Source: JBNAVJ01 sp049700455 (GTDB taxonomy: Bacteria > Bacteroidota > Ignavibacteria > Tepidaquicellales > Tepidaquicellaceae). From it: a stretch of DNA of 64,000 nucleotides. The position numbers and the translations under genes were made by a program. The stretch covers positions 62,001 through 126,000 of the forward strand of contig JBNAVJ010000002.1 in NCBI GenBank assembly GCA_049700455.1, read 5' to 3'. Under the pieces are notes generated by a model. That model was not told the DNA's origin. It ran no database searches and worked only from the letters and a program-made list of their open reading frames with translations. This document shows positions 17,474-26,411 of the stretch, one piece after another. How positions within the stretch are numbered: the first letter of the stretch is position 1; each line of letters begins with the position of its first letter.

Positions 17474-19213
17474 TTACTTTACTTTATATAGTTCGTATAA
17501 ACCCTGTTTATAAACTAAATCGCAATAATTATATAAAAAGTTATTATATTCAGTATTAATATTAAGCTGTGAATTTGTTGCGGGCTTAACAACAAATTTC
17601 CCGGAATATTTACTGAAGTCTGAATCATTCGGATCTATCCAGATAAACCTATTAGGCAGAAATAACATAATTTCATTTTCTACGCCAATGAAAATTATTT
17701 CTTCTTCAGGTCCGACTATATTCTTGATTTCTTCATAAAAAATTTTTTGGTCGTTATTTTTTTGATAAGTCTCATACACTGTAAATGGATTATTGCCAGT
17801 AAGGTACATCTGGTAATTGTTACCAACACCATTTTTTGTTAACTTGTAATTTTGCACAAAGCCTACAATAAACATAAGCATCAGAAAAATAACAATAAAC
17901 GGCTTGAGCTTAAAACCATTTTCTTTCCAAACTCTTGTTATCTGTAAAACAGCCAGATACATTATACCCATATAGACAAAATAACTAAATCTAAAACTGT
18001 GTCCTTTTAAAAATATGTACCAGAAAGCATTTAAGGTTATAAACACAAATATAAAACTCGTAAGGAACTCCCGTTTCCAATACTTTATACCTGAAATTAC
18101 TACTGCCAGAAGAAAAACCATCTGAAAATTCAAAAACCTCTCAATGTTAATTAAAACAGTCATAAAAGTTTCTGAGCTGGAAACACTTGCACTCCCAAAA
18201 CTATAAAACTTTGCAAGAAACTTCTTTATCTCCTGTGGATTATACTGTAATAATGCATAGATAACCCAGATAATAGCAACAAAAACAAAAATGTAAAATA
18301 AATACCATAATAATCTTTTATACTCCTTTGACCTTATGTAATACCAGACTAAAATTACAAACATAGATATAACAAAGAAATAAGCAAATTGCATCTTGGT
18401 AACCAATCCCAGGGCACCTGCGATACCTGCAATTAACAAAAATTTCTTCCCCCTCTCCGTAATATATCTGTGCAGAAAATACATACTGACAAAAAAGTAA
18501 AATAGAGCAATATTTTCGCCAAAAGCAGTCCCGGACAAATAAATAAACCCCGGATACGAACCACATAATATCAAAAACATATTTGCTGTAGTATGAGAAA
18601 AAACTCTCTTAAGATATAAAAACATTAGCACAACAAAACCTAATGAATAACCGAGTGTAATTAAACGAGGGAGATAAATTGAATATTTAGTTATGGGTTT
18701 TAGTAATACTGCAATCAGATTCTGTCCTAACAAGTCATAATGCACAATGTTCATATCATAATACGATTTGTATAGAAACTTACCCTGTTCAAAGTAATGT
18801 TTAATCGTATAAAGATAGGTTGCCTCATCAGAATTTACATCCATAGTGAAAACAATAATTAGAGATGCTGTAATTATATACACAAATAATAAAACCGTAA
18901 TAAAATTCCTCATAGAGCTTGAAAACTCAAAATCTAAGGCAGGAGTAATTTTATGAACAACTATATTATACAAGCTCTCACCAATACTCTTAACCACCGA
19001 TCGTATCTTCAACAATAGGATAACACAAAGTATAGCAATATAACTCAATATAACCAGTTTTTTAACTGAGGCATAAAGATGTTGTTGAATATTGCCGTCA
19101 GGCGAAAGAAAAACAAGCAAATTATATAAATTAAGATAAACTGCAATATAGACTCCCGTTAAAATTATTATAAAAATTAGCTGTAAAAGCTTACTATGAA
19201 TATTGAATTTCAT
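17474..19213 (-). CDS. ArnT/PMT-like membrane glycosyltransferase
   Basis: A 579-residue protein with about a dozen membrane helices and a soluble C-terminus of roughly 120 residues, the layout of GT-C enzymes such as ArnT and PMT. The first periplasmic loop carries the acidic catalytic pair in TMDVNSDEATYLYTIKHY, followed by a GKFLYKSYYDMN segment. Such enzymes take a sugar from polyprenyl phosphate and attach it to lipid A, protein or another glycan on the periplasmic side. Here it may decorate the exported glycan. It overlaps the polymerase/ligase gene upstream by four bases and leads directly into rfbF. Confidence 0.8.
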   Translation of the reverse strand: MKFNIHSKLLQLIFIIILTGVYIAVYLNLYNLLVFLSPDGNIQQHLYASVKKLVILSYIAILCVILLLKIRSVVKSIGESLYNIVVHKITPALDFEFSSSMRNFITVLLFVYIITASLIIVFTMDVNSDEATYLYTIKHYFEQGKFLYKSYYDMNIVHYDLLGQNLIAVLLKPITKYSIYLPRLITLGYSLGFVVLMFLYLKRVFSHTTANMFLILCGSYPGFIYLSGTAFGENIALFYFFVSMYFLHRYITERGKKFLLIAGIAGALGLVTKMQFAYFFVISMFVILVWYYIRSKEYKRLLWYLFYIFVFVAIIWVIYALLQYNPQEIKKFLAKFYSFGSASVSSSETFMTVLINIERFLNFQMVFLLAVVISGIKYWKREFLTSFIFVFITLNAFWYIFLKGHSFRFSYFVYMGIMYLAVLQITRVWKENGFKLKPFIVIFLMLMFIVGFVQNYKLTKNGVGNNYQMYLTGNNPFTVYETYQKNNDQKIFYEEIKNIVGPEEEIIFIGVENEIMLFLPNRFIWIDPNDSDFSKYSGKFVVKPATNSQLNINTEYNNFLYNYCDLVYKQGLYELYKVK

Positions 19214-20769
19214 CTACTATTAATTGTTGTCGTAGTTTCAGCCAGAAGCCGTTTATGATTGTTCAATTTTATCAGAGCCTGTTTTTTTAATTTATATTCA
19301 TCTATACCGTTGTGAATAAAAACGTATGCAAGGAGTACCAGAAGAAAGAAACCTTGAGGCCTATATGATATATTATAGATGAAAACAGGTTCTATGACGG
19401 CATTAACAAGCAAATAGCCTGTTAGTCCGATAACCATTACTTTTAATGGTTCAGAATAGCTAATTTTTCTTTTTCGAAATTTTCGCTGATAAAAAATAGA
19501 TACCCGAAATAGCCTTGCAACAAAATAAATATAAAAAATGTAACCTATAACACCTGCCTGCAAAAGTCCTACAATAACACCTCCAAGATGACCATCATAT
19601 ACTTCATAAAATTTATCAGAGAATCCATAACCTAAAAATGGGTTTTCTTTAAAAGCCGCCATTAACTTAGGTAGTCTATATTCCAGTCTATATGCAAGTG
19701 AATTTTCAGCTACAATCTCTCCACTTTCGACTGCTACTGCCCCTGTTAGACGGTTAAATGAACCTTTTATCATTCTGTTCAAGTCAAATATATCTGCAAA
19801 ATCAATCAGCAAAAAAAGAATCAGTAAAACAACTGAAAATTGTATTACATAACCGGACTTCTTTTTACCAGTAAGCAAAAAGTAAAGGACAAACATAAAT
19901 CCAATCATTATTATAGATTGCCTGGTCGCCGATAAAAGGATGGATAAAGCCGAAATTGATATCACCGCAAGAGTATATGGGCGAGGACTAAGCCGTTCTG
20001 GATTGTCAAGAAATACAAATGAAAAGATAAAAGAAGATATCACAATAACATAACCATTAGCAACAAGTCTAAGCCCTCCTATAAGTTCATCCTCTCTCCC
20101 CGCTGTAAGAGTTAGTTCTGGATTGAAATTTGTAATAAAATCAACACCAGTCTGCAATAAGTATATTTGTGTAAATATCTCAAAAAACACAAATGGGAAA
20201 AACATATACATAAACTTATACAGGTCTTTCTTTCTATAGATAAGTGCCGGGAATGAATAAGCAAGGGTATAATAGAACGTACCTCTAAGCGTTCTATTAA
20301 AAAAAGTATTTACACTCATTTCATGATAAAATGAAATCAAAAACAAACCCACAACTACAGCTAACATTAACTTATAATTGAAGACATCTCTATACTTACG
20401 AGAAGCCCCTTTAAATATAGCCTTGAATAAAGCAACTATCAGGAATATATCAAATACTGAGAACGATGCCTTTGGGAACAGAGTAAAAATGGGAATTCTT
20501 TTTATAGCCTCCGCAGATGATTCTACAAAAAAACCGCCCGGGGTGAGGAAAATAATAATATAAAATGCAAACCAAAAATAGTTTCTTTTAGAAAACCAGA
20601 AGAATACAAAAGTTAAACCAAAAAAAATCCTGTCAAAACCTTTCGGAGATAGATATACAACTATTACCGACAGAGCAAATAACACAACTATTGAGAGGCT
20701 TTCAGCCAGTATACTCAGTTCACCTGCTTCATTAACAAATCGCTTTTTTAGAGCAACAAACATAAACAA
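19210..20769 (-). CDS. O-antigen polymerase/ligase-like membrane protein (Wzy/WaaL family)
   Basis: A 519-residue polytopic membrane protein with about eleven to twelve helices and a larger periplasmic loop late in the sequence. That loop contains FKENPFLGYGFSDKFYEVYDGH, of the N-P-x2-G-x-G type seen in Wzy_C/WaaL proteins, and a nearby conserved arginine-rich stretch LAYRLEYRLPKLM. Wzy joins lipid-linked repeat units in the periplasm, while WaaL transfers finished O-chain to lipid A-core. Sequence alone does not separate the two, but as the only such gene in a Wzx cluster a polymerase role is likelier. An AAGGA ribosome site about 12 bases upstream supports the ATG chosen. Confidence 0.82.
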   Translation of the reverse strand: MFMFVALKKRFVNEAGELSILAESLSIVVLFALSVIVVYLSPKGFDRIFFGLTFVFFWFSKRNYFWFAFYIIIFLTPGGFFVESSAEAIKRIPIFTLFPKASFSVFDIFLIVALFKAIFKGASRKYRDVFNYKLMLAVVVGLFLISFYHEMSVNTFFNRTLRGTFYYTLAYSFPALIYRKKDLYKFMYMFFPFVFFEIFTQIYLLQTGVDFITNFNPELTLTAGREDELIGGLRLVANGYVIVISSFIFSFVFLDNPERLSPRPYTLAVISISALSILLSATRQSIIMIGFMFVLYFLLTGKKKSGYVIQFSVVLLILFLLIDFADIFDLNRMIKGSFNRLTGAVAVESGEIVAENSLAYRLEYRLPKLMAAFKENPFLGYGFSDKFYEVYDGHLGGVIVGLLQAGVIGYIFYIYFVARLFRVSIFYQRKFRKRKISYSEPLKVMVIGLTGYLLVNAVIEPVFIYNISYRPQGFFLLVLLAYVFIHNGIDEYKLKKQALIKLNNHKRLLAETTTTINSR

Positions 20770-20849
20770 AATTCCTTATTCTGCAGTATTTAAAAACCCG
20801 ACTAAAAATTTGTTAACAAGAACATTTCCTCTCTTAAAGACTATATCAC

Positions 20850-22136
20850 TCATATTTTCAAAATCTGTTTCTTATAAAGGAGCAGTTTTAAATAAAATAC
20901 CCAGCTAATATACGACAAGCCCGTTGCAATCGCTGCACCAATCAAATCAAATTGAGAAATCAAAATCAGGTTAAGTATTAGATTCGTACTGAAGACCAAT
21001 AGATAGTAAAAACTCTGGAAATGTGGATAGCCGGTCTGATTGAAAATCATAGTATATGGTTGATACCCCCAGCTTATAGCAAATCCAATAACTAAAATTA
21101 TATATGGCAGGTAACTCAAGCCATATTCTCCTGTTAAACCCAGAAGTGAAAGAACAAAAGGATACAACACGATAGTAAACAAAGTTAATGGAACTCCAAA
21201 AATATAAAGCAAATTTCTACCTTTAAGTAATTTCTGGCGGAGTTCCTGAATTCGTCCTGCAATAAAATAATTTGTTATAATTGGGTTTACATTATTTCGA
21301 ATTGCAGTTGTAAATTGATTAAATCCTTCAATGATAGTTATCGGGAGACTATATAACCCAACTGTTTTTTCGTTTGTAATAATCCCCAATATCATTACAT
21401 CGATCCTTGTATTTACATCAACAAGCAGGTTTCCTCCTGCGACTCTCATACCATAATTCAAGTGTCTGATTAACCAATCTTTGTGAGTAGATAAATCAAA
21501 TTTAAAATTCTTAATGTTTAAAACAAAAAAAACAAAGAATATAAATCCTTCAGCAACAGAAAAAGCCAACGTGCTCCTTACCCCCGGGAAATTCCATTGT
21601 ATTATCACCCAAACTGTTACTAACATTACAATAAATTTCAAAGAAAACATAACAGAGAAAAGTCTCATAGACCTTCGTCCGTTATAAAATCCAAAAAACA
21701 CTTTGTTAATAGAAAAAAAGAATATACCCGGTAGCAGGTAAGCAAGTGCTTCCGGCAGCAAAACTGAACTGAAAACCTCACCTATCAAATATCTTAATAT
21801 AAATACAATAAATGACAATACAATTGAAGTTACAAAAACTACTATTAAAGCCGAAGTCAATATAATTTTAACAATCTCTAAATTTTCAATAAATTCTGCA
21901 ACAAATTTCAAGACCGAAAAATGAATTCCAAAAGAAAATAGCTGGGCAAATAGGTTGTACAACACAAATGAGATATTAAACAACCCAAGAGTTTTTGCAT
22001 CATAATTCTTTGCTATCAAATAGGTAACAATCAAACCACAACTTCCACTAACTATAAGACTTATAATGTTCCAGAGGACATCCTTATTAAATTTTTCTGA
22101 AGTAAAAAGAATATTTGATAACAAAGGAAATCTCAT
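20850..22136 (-). CDS. Polysaccharide flippase (second Wzx-like protein)
   Basis: A 428-residue membrane protein with about twelve helices. It begins with the amphipathic and helical pattern of MOP/PST flippases (VLWNIISLIVSGSCGLIVTY and AKNYDAKTLGLFNISFVLY) and carries the central NTRIDVMILGIITNEKTVGLY segment. It should translocate a lipid-linked oligosaccharide across the inner membrane. It is distinct in length and sequence from the other flippase of this cluster. The stop of the preceding methyltransferase gene abuts its start. An 80-base spacer separates it from the polymerase-like gene, the longest gap inside the cluster's first half. Confidence 0.87.
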   Translation of the reverse strand: MRFPLLSNILFTSEKFNKDVLWNIISLIVSGSCGLIVTYLIAKNYDAKTLGLFNISFVLYNLFAQLFSFGIHFSVLKFVAEFIENLEIVKIILTSALIVVFVTSIVLSFIVFILRYLIGEVFSSVLLPEALAYLLPGIFFFSINKVFFGFYNGRRSMRLFSVMFSLKFIVMLVTVWVIIQWNFPGVRSTLAFSVAEGFIFFVFFVLNIKNFKFDLSTHKDWLIRHLNYGMRVAGGNLLVDVNTRIDVMILGIITNEKTVGLYSLPITIIEGFNQFTTAIRNNVNPIITNYFIAGRIQELRQKLLKGRNLLYIFGVPLTLFTIVLYPFVLSLLGLTGEYGLSYLPYIILVIGFAISWGYQPYTMIFNQTGYPHFQSFYYLLVFSTNLILNLILISQFDLIGAAIATGLSYISWVFYLKLLLYKKQILKI

Positions 22137-22772
22137 CTAAATTTTTGTAGCCATACACAATAACCAGGGAAATGGCTTTTTCAATATTACCACTTTCCCA
22201 AATTTAGAAACGAGTTTTTTAAGTTTGCCGGGAGTAAAATGATTTATATGTCCCGGAGTATTACCAAAATCAGTTACATATTTGAGCCTTATTAAATTCA
22301 GTATCCTCCAGATTGGTTCCATAGGAACAGACAACAAAACATATTTGCTACTAACCCGGAAGAGTTCTCCCAAGGCTTTTTCAACATCATAGAGATGTTC
22401 AAGGACTTCAAGCATAATTACCAGATCAAACGAATTATCTTCACGTTTCATTTCGTATACAGACTCTTCTATAACGCGAAATTCAGGATTAGTCTCGCTT
22501 AATTTTTTGACCAATCTTGGATCATACTCAGAAACCTCAAAATGCTGTTTTTTTAAAAAAGACATAATTCTTCTTGAGGATTCTCCTGGGCCACAACCAA
22601 CCTCCAATATTCTAATATCTGGTTCGAGTAAATCTATCATTTCTTTTATAGTATTAAAAAATCTATTATACAAATACCGTGAAATAACATTGGTACTTTT
22701 ATACTCGAGCATATAGTATTCCCATAGCTCATCCGCAGTTGCCGTACTTTCATCAAAGGCTCTTTTCATCAA
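22137..22772 (-). CDS. Class I SAM-dependent methyltransferase
   Basis: A 211-residue methyltransferase with the Rossmann-like SAM fold. Motif I is IRILEVGCGPGESSRRIM, the acidic motif II region reads FEVSEYDPRLVKKL, and FDLVIMLEVLEHLYDVEKAL is motif IV with its post-helix. No other domain is visible. Such small enzymes in glycan clusters methylate hydroxyls of sugars or cap chains, but they also include unrelated small-molecule enzymes, so the substrate is open. It overlaps the amidotransferase fusion upstream by four bases, suggesting coordinated translation. Confidence 0.85.
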   Translation of the reverse strand: MMKRAFDESTATADELWEYYMLEYKSTNVISRYLYNRFFNTIKEMIDLLEPDIRILEVGCGPGESSRRIMSFLKKQHFEVSEYDPRLVKKLSETNPEFRVIEESVYEMKREDNSFDLVIMLEVLEHLYDVEKALGELFRVSSKYVLLSVPMEPIWRILNLIRLKYVTDFGNTPGHINHFTPGKLKKLVSKFGKVVILKKPFPWLLCMATKI

Positions 22773-24778
22773 TAATATTTCTTAATCCCATTAATTATAT
22801 CCAGGGTACTTTCAAAATCCAATCCTATCGTATCAAGATACCATTTTATTGATTCAAATCTGGGCTTATTTTCTTCATCAATCATTGTAAGTCCTTCATC
22901 TCTGGTAATTATACCCTCACGTATCTGATTACTTCTAAAGGTGTCAAACTCAGAGAAGCCCGCTACCACATAATAAATATAATTGTAAAAGGATGCTGTG
23001 CCATCGCCAATACGCCACGTAGAACGAGTATCAGGACTAACCTCCCAATCAAATTCTCTTCTCAAAAGATTAACTATTTTGTTCTCATCCCATTCTATAT
23101 ATTTATAAATATTCACGTAATTATGAGGTATAAAATAAAACGAAAGATATGCTCCAAATCCATCAAACAATGATCTATTAAGATATTTAGGATTTGACAA
23201 ATACTGCTTTGTATAAAACCATAAGAGTTTTAGTTTTCCCGCAACACTGAGAGTAAACGATTTTTCTTTATTAAAATGGGGCTTCACTCCGCAAAATCCA
23301 TATTTAAAGAATGTAGTCTCTAATAAATTTTCTCCGAAAAAAATTAAATCAATCTTATATTCCCTCATCAACTTATTTGCATAATAAAAATACTGTTTAT
23401 CGCCCGCCATAAACAAAGGCACAGTTCCCAGATGTGGTTTCCGAAGCCATGCTTCAACATTCTTTCTGATATAGGTACGTTTTCGTCTGATATCCGCTGA
23501 AACTAAAATATGTTCAATTCCAAGTTTCCCACAGAGCCTCGCTTGATTTCTTCTGGCAAGATCTGTTAGCATCCCCCAGTCATAAGAGTATGCCAGGGGT
23601 TTCATCTTTAAAACTTCCTTAACATAATACAAACAATAACTGCTATCCCTGCCGCCACTGAATCCTACAATTACATCAGGGGATTCGCCTGGCTTTCTAT
23701 AATTTTCTACTAACTCTTCTAATTTTTTCTCTCCTAAATACGTTAACTTGTGATAATTACGGCAGTAATTACAGACCCCCTCAGAATCAAAATTAATAAA
23801 GGGAAATGTCTCAGGCAAAAGACATTTAGAGCACCTTCTTAATGAATTTATTTGTAACCGATTTTCCTCATAAAGTTTAACAAACTTTGATGGAACTATA
23901 AATTTCGGAGCGACTACGTTAGGAACACCTTCATACTTGAACTTTTTATCCGAATCATCATTTATTAAGGTTATCCTGGAAGTAAGTTCAAAAGCCTCCC
24001 CATTACAACTGTAAAATGAAAAGTGAGTTATATTTAAATCCCCGAGATTAACCAAACATGCTTCCCAGGGATTTAATTTACGTATCTTCACAGGCTCAAA
24101 ATGTAACTCGAGGTTTTTCTCTTTGATTAATAATTCAAGTATAACTCTTTCTGAAGCAAATACAAATGCTGACCTATCATTAGCACAATTATAATAAAGA
24201 GACCCGTTGTTTGTTGCTATAAGTAAATTATCAAATTTATCAAAAATCATTCCAATAGAAGCCATTCCATAAATTTCATTAAATACTGAATTCAACGCAT
24301 AGCATAGATTCTGACTTCTGTTATAGTACTTATTAAAGAGAGCAAAAATAACTTCACTATCAAGTTCCGATTGCTGATTTAAATCTGGATTTTTTTCCCA
24401 CAGATACTTATCATTTACCACTATCCCGTTATGAATACCTACTACCCCATCCTTGATAACTGGCTGATTGTTCTCATTATAGATTTCAACTCCATTAGTT
24501 ACCAGTCTTGAATGACCTATAGCAGTTAGAGTGGTAGAAATATTTCTCTCAAGTAAAAATCTATCTATATCCTTGCGGAATTTTTCAGTCGTAACCACTT
24601 CATTTGCAGGTAAAGGAGCTTTAAAGACCCTTATCATACTATCATTCTTCAAGGCATAGCCTGAAGCTTCCTTACCACGTCGGGCAGATATTAGAAATAA
24701 ATTGACAAAAATTTTTTCTATTTCCGAATTTGTAATGATGCTCTCTTTTTTGAACGATATACCAAAAATGCCACACAT
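22769..24778 (-). CDS. Fusion: class II glutaminase + N-acetyl sugar amidotransferase (WbpG/PseA-like)
   Basis: A 669-residue two-part protein. Residues 1 to about 260 form an Ntn glutaminase: catalytic Cys2 (MCGIFGISF), GHSRLVTNG (88-96) and GIHNGIVVND (114-123). From about 315 on it matches N-acetyl sugar amidotransferases of the WbpG/PseA group: paired C-x2-C knuckles at C316/C319 and C336/C339 around FINFDSEGVCNYC, then the PPi-loop SGGRDSS at 374-380. Classical WbpG is thought to rely on separate HisH/HisF-like partners to deliver ammonia. Here the ammonia source is built in and of a different class. The likely product is an acetamidino sugar in the surface glycan (inference from family). 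Flanked by two methyltransferases with ATGA-type or one-base overlaps. Confidence 0.88.
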   Translation of the reverse strand: MCGIFGISFKKESIITNSEIEKIFVNLFLISARRGKEASGYALKNDSMIRVFKAPLPANEVVTTEKFRKDIDRFLLERNISTTLTAIGHSRLVTNGVEIYNENNQPVIKDGVVGIHNGIVVNDKYLWEKNPDLNQQSELDSEVIFALFNKYYNRSQNLCYALNSVFNEIYGMASIGMIFDKFDNLLIATNNGSLYYNCANDRSAFVFASERVILELLIKEKNLELHFEPVKIRKLNPWEACLVNLGDLNITHFSFYSCNGEAFELTSRITLINDDSDKKFKYEGVPNVVAPKFIVPSKFVKLYEENRLQINSLRRCSKCLLPETFPFINFDSEGVCNYCRNYHKLTYLGEKKLEELVENYRKPGESPDVIVGFSGGRDSSYCLYYVKEVLKMKPLAYSYDWGMLTDLARRNQARLCGKLGIEHILVSADIRRKRTYIRKNVEAWLRKPHLGTVPLFMAGDKQYFYYANKLMREYKIDLIFFGENLLETTFFKYGFCGVKPHFNKEKSFTLSVAGKLKLLWFYTKQYLSNPKYLNRSLFDGFGAYLSFYFIPHNYVNIYKYIEWDENKIVNLLRREFDWEVSPDTRSTWRIGDGTASFYNYIYYVVAGFSEFDTFRSNQIREGIITRDEGLTMIDEENKPRFESIKWYLDTIGLDFESTLDIINGIKKYY

Positions 24779-25305
24779 TACTTTATAACCTTAGCAATAT
24801 ATAAAGAATTTAAACACAACATAAACTTCTTTATTTCTACAATTTCAAATCCAGCATCACTCAATAGCTTTTTCATTTCTGAGCGAGTTAATCCATATAC
24901 TTCATTTTCTTTCATTCCTCTCAGATGTTGATCTTCGTCCCACCTTTTTCTCAACTTATGCCAGATTCGAGAGACACCGGGTGTAAGCATTGTTATAATC
25001 AGTTTCCCTTCAGAGCGTAACAATCGATTACACTCTTTCAAAACCTCCCCTCTATTAGGGATATGGTTCAGTGCAGCAATAATAGTAATAGTATCAAACT
25101 CAGAATTGCCAAAAGGGAGTTTAGAAGTATCTTCAACTACAAAATCTACATCACCCCAATCAAAGACATCTATTCCTATCCCATTGCCGTATCTTCTAAC
25201 TAAAAGGTTATATCCACATCCTATATCAAGTAGCTTTCCGCTTATTAGAGGTAATACAGCATTTATTCGGCGCTCAAGAAGCCTTTTGCCAACCAGATCT
25301 TTCAT
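24778..25305 (-). CDS. Class I SAM-dependent methyltransferase
   Basis: A short methyltransferase of 175 residues. GKLLDIGCGYNLLVRRYGNG is SAM motif I, IGIDVFDWGDVDFVV gives the acidic residue for the ribose, PFGNSEFDTITIIAALNHIP is motif IV, and LLRSEGKLIITMLTPG follows. It is at the short end for the family, lacking extra substrate-binding helices at the N-terminus. It lies between a family 2 glycosyltransferase and the amidotransferase fusion, sharing one base with each. The target is unknown. A glycan or polyprenyl-linked intermediate is the contextual guess. Confidence 0.83.
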   Translation of the reverse strand: MKDLVGKRLLERRINAVLPLISGKLLDIGCGYNLLVRRYGNGIGIDVFDWGDVDFVVEDTSKLPFGNSEFDTITIIAALNHIPNRGEVLKECNRLLRSEGKLIITMLTPGVSRIWHKLRKRWDEDQHLRGMKENEVYGLTRSEMKKLLSDAGFEIVEIKKFMLCLNSLYIAKVIK

Positions 25306-26411
25306 CAGTCTTTGTAAAGCCTTTCATTATTCTGAATATCCATCCACATTGCAAAAAGAAAAGACTGAAAGCCACTAATAGTCAGAAACATAAAGGCAAG
25401 CAAAGGTTCGTAATTTAAAACCGACCCTGTAATAAAAGCTCTAATTACTTTATAGATATAAGGCAGCGATACAACCCCTAAAAGGAATGAAAAATGGTAT
25501 AATAAAAACAATGGATGGAAGTCCCTAAAAAGATACTTAACCCAGAGTCTTTTAAAGAACAGTCGTAAGAGCAATAAACTAATTCTTGGAATCACCTTAT
25601 AAATCTTCATTTTTGACTTCTCCCCAACATTATACACAGGTTTTATCTCAACTTCTTTTATTGTGCAAAGCGCAATATTCATTTTAACAAGCAGATCATT
25701 AGGCCAGCCAAAACTTCTATAAAGGTCATAAAGTCTTATTGAATTCAATGCTCTTTTAGATAGTGCAACAAAACCGGTTTGTGTATCGGATATCCTCCAG
25801 TATCCAGAGGCAAGTTTGGTTAAAACAGAAAGTATTGAGTTCCCAAGAAACCGTATTTTAGGAATAACGAGCATTGCACTTTTGTGTATGAGTCTATTTC
25901 CTTTAACATAATCTACTCCCTCATATATTATAGGCGAAATGAGTTTCTCTATTTCAGAGGGATCCATCTGACCATCTGCATCCATTACTACTGTACAATC
26001 AATATTGTGATCCTTTGCCCACTTAAACCCTCGTGCTATAGCCTTCCCATTTCCAGAGTTCCGTTTCAAATTTATCAGTATAATTCTATCTTCTTCATCA
26101 TTAGAGTTAAAAATTTCCGATTCGGCATATTTACTTATTTCCTGTCTGGAATATTCAAAATATTTTATTTCTGCCTCATTAAAATAAGTCCTCACGGGTG
26201 GAGATGAAAAGATTGAGGGAATTTTCAAACTTTGCTCATTCTGTTTTTTAATTATCCTCTCCTCAATAACTTTTGCAGTATTATCACTTGAAGCATCATT
26301 AACTACAACAATTCTATCGACAAAATCTGGAGTATTATCAATAACCTGCCCTACTTGGTGCTCTTCATTGTAAGCTGGAATAACAACACAGACTGTTTTA
26401 TTCTGATACAT
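25305..26411 (-). CDS. Family 2 glycosyltransferase with C-terminal membrane helices
   Basis: A 368-residue GT-A enzyme related to dolichyl/polyprenyl-phosphate sugar synthases. VCVVIPAYNEEHQVGQVID and VVVNDASSDNTAKVI begin the nucleotide-binding domain, and CTVVMDADGQMDPSEIEKL carries the metal-binding D-x-D. The C-terminal third has two or more hydrophobic helices (residues about 280-365), so it is membrane anchored. Between the first strands and the GNGKAIARGFKWA segment there is an extra stretch of about 50 charged residues (IKKQNEQSLK to SNDEED), unusual for this family. It could load polyprenyl phosphate with a sugar for the ArnT-like enzyme of the cluster (inference). Confidence 0.85.
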   Translation of the reverse strand: MYQNKTVCVVIPAYNEEHQVGQVIDNTPDFVDRIVVVNDASSDNTAKVIEERIIKKQNEQSLKIPSIFSSPPVRTYFNEAEIKYFEYSRQEISKYAESEIFNSNDEEDRIILINLKRNSGNGKAIARGFKWAKDHNIDCTVVMDADGQMDPSEIEKLISPIIYEGVDYVKGNRLIHKSAMLVIPKIRFLGNSILSVLTKLASGYWRISDTQTGFVALSKRALNSIRLYDLYRSFGWPNDLLVKMNIALCTIKEVEIKPVYNVGEKSKMKIYKVIPRISLLLLRLFFKRLWVKYLFRDFHPLFLLYHFSFLLGVVSLPYIYKVIRAFITGSVLNYEPLLAFMFLTISGFQSFLFAMWMDIQNNERLYKD

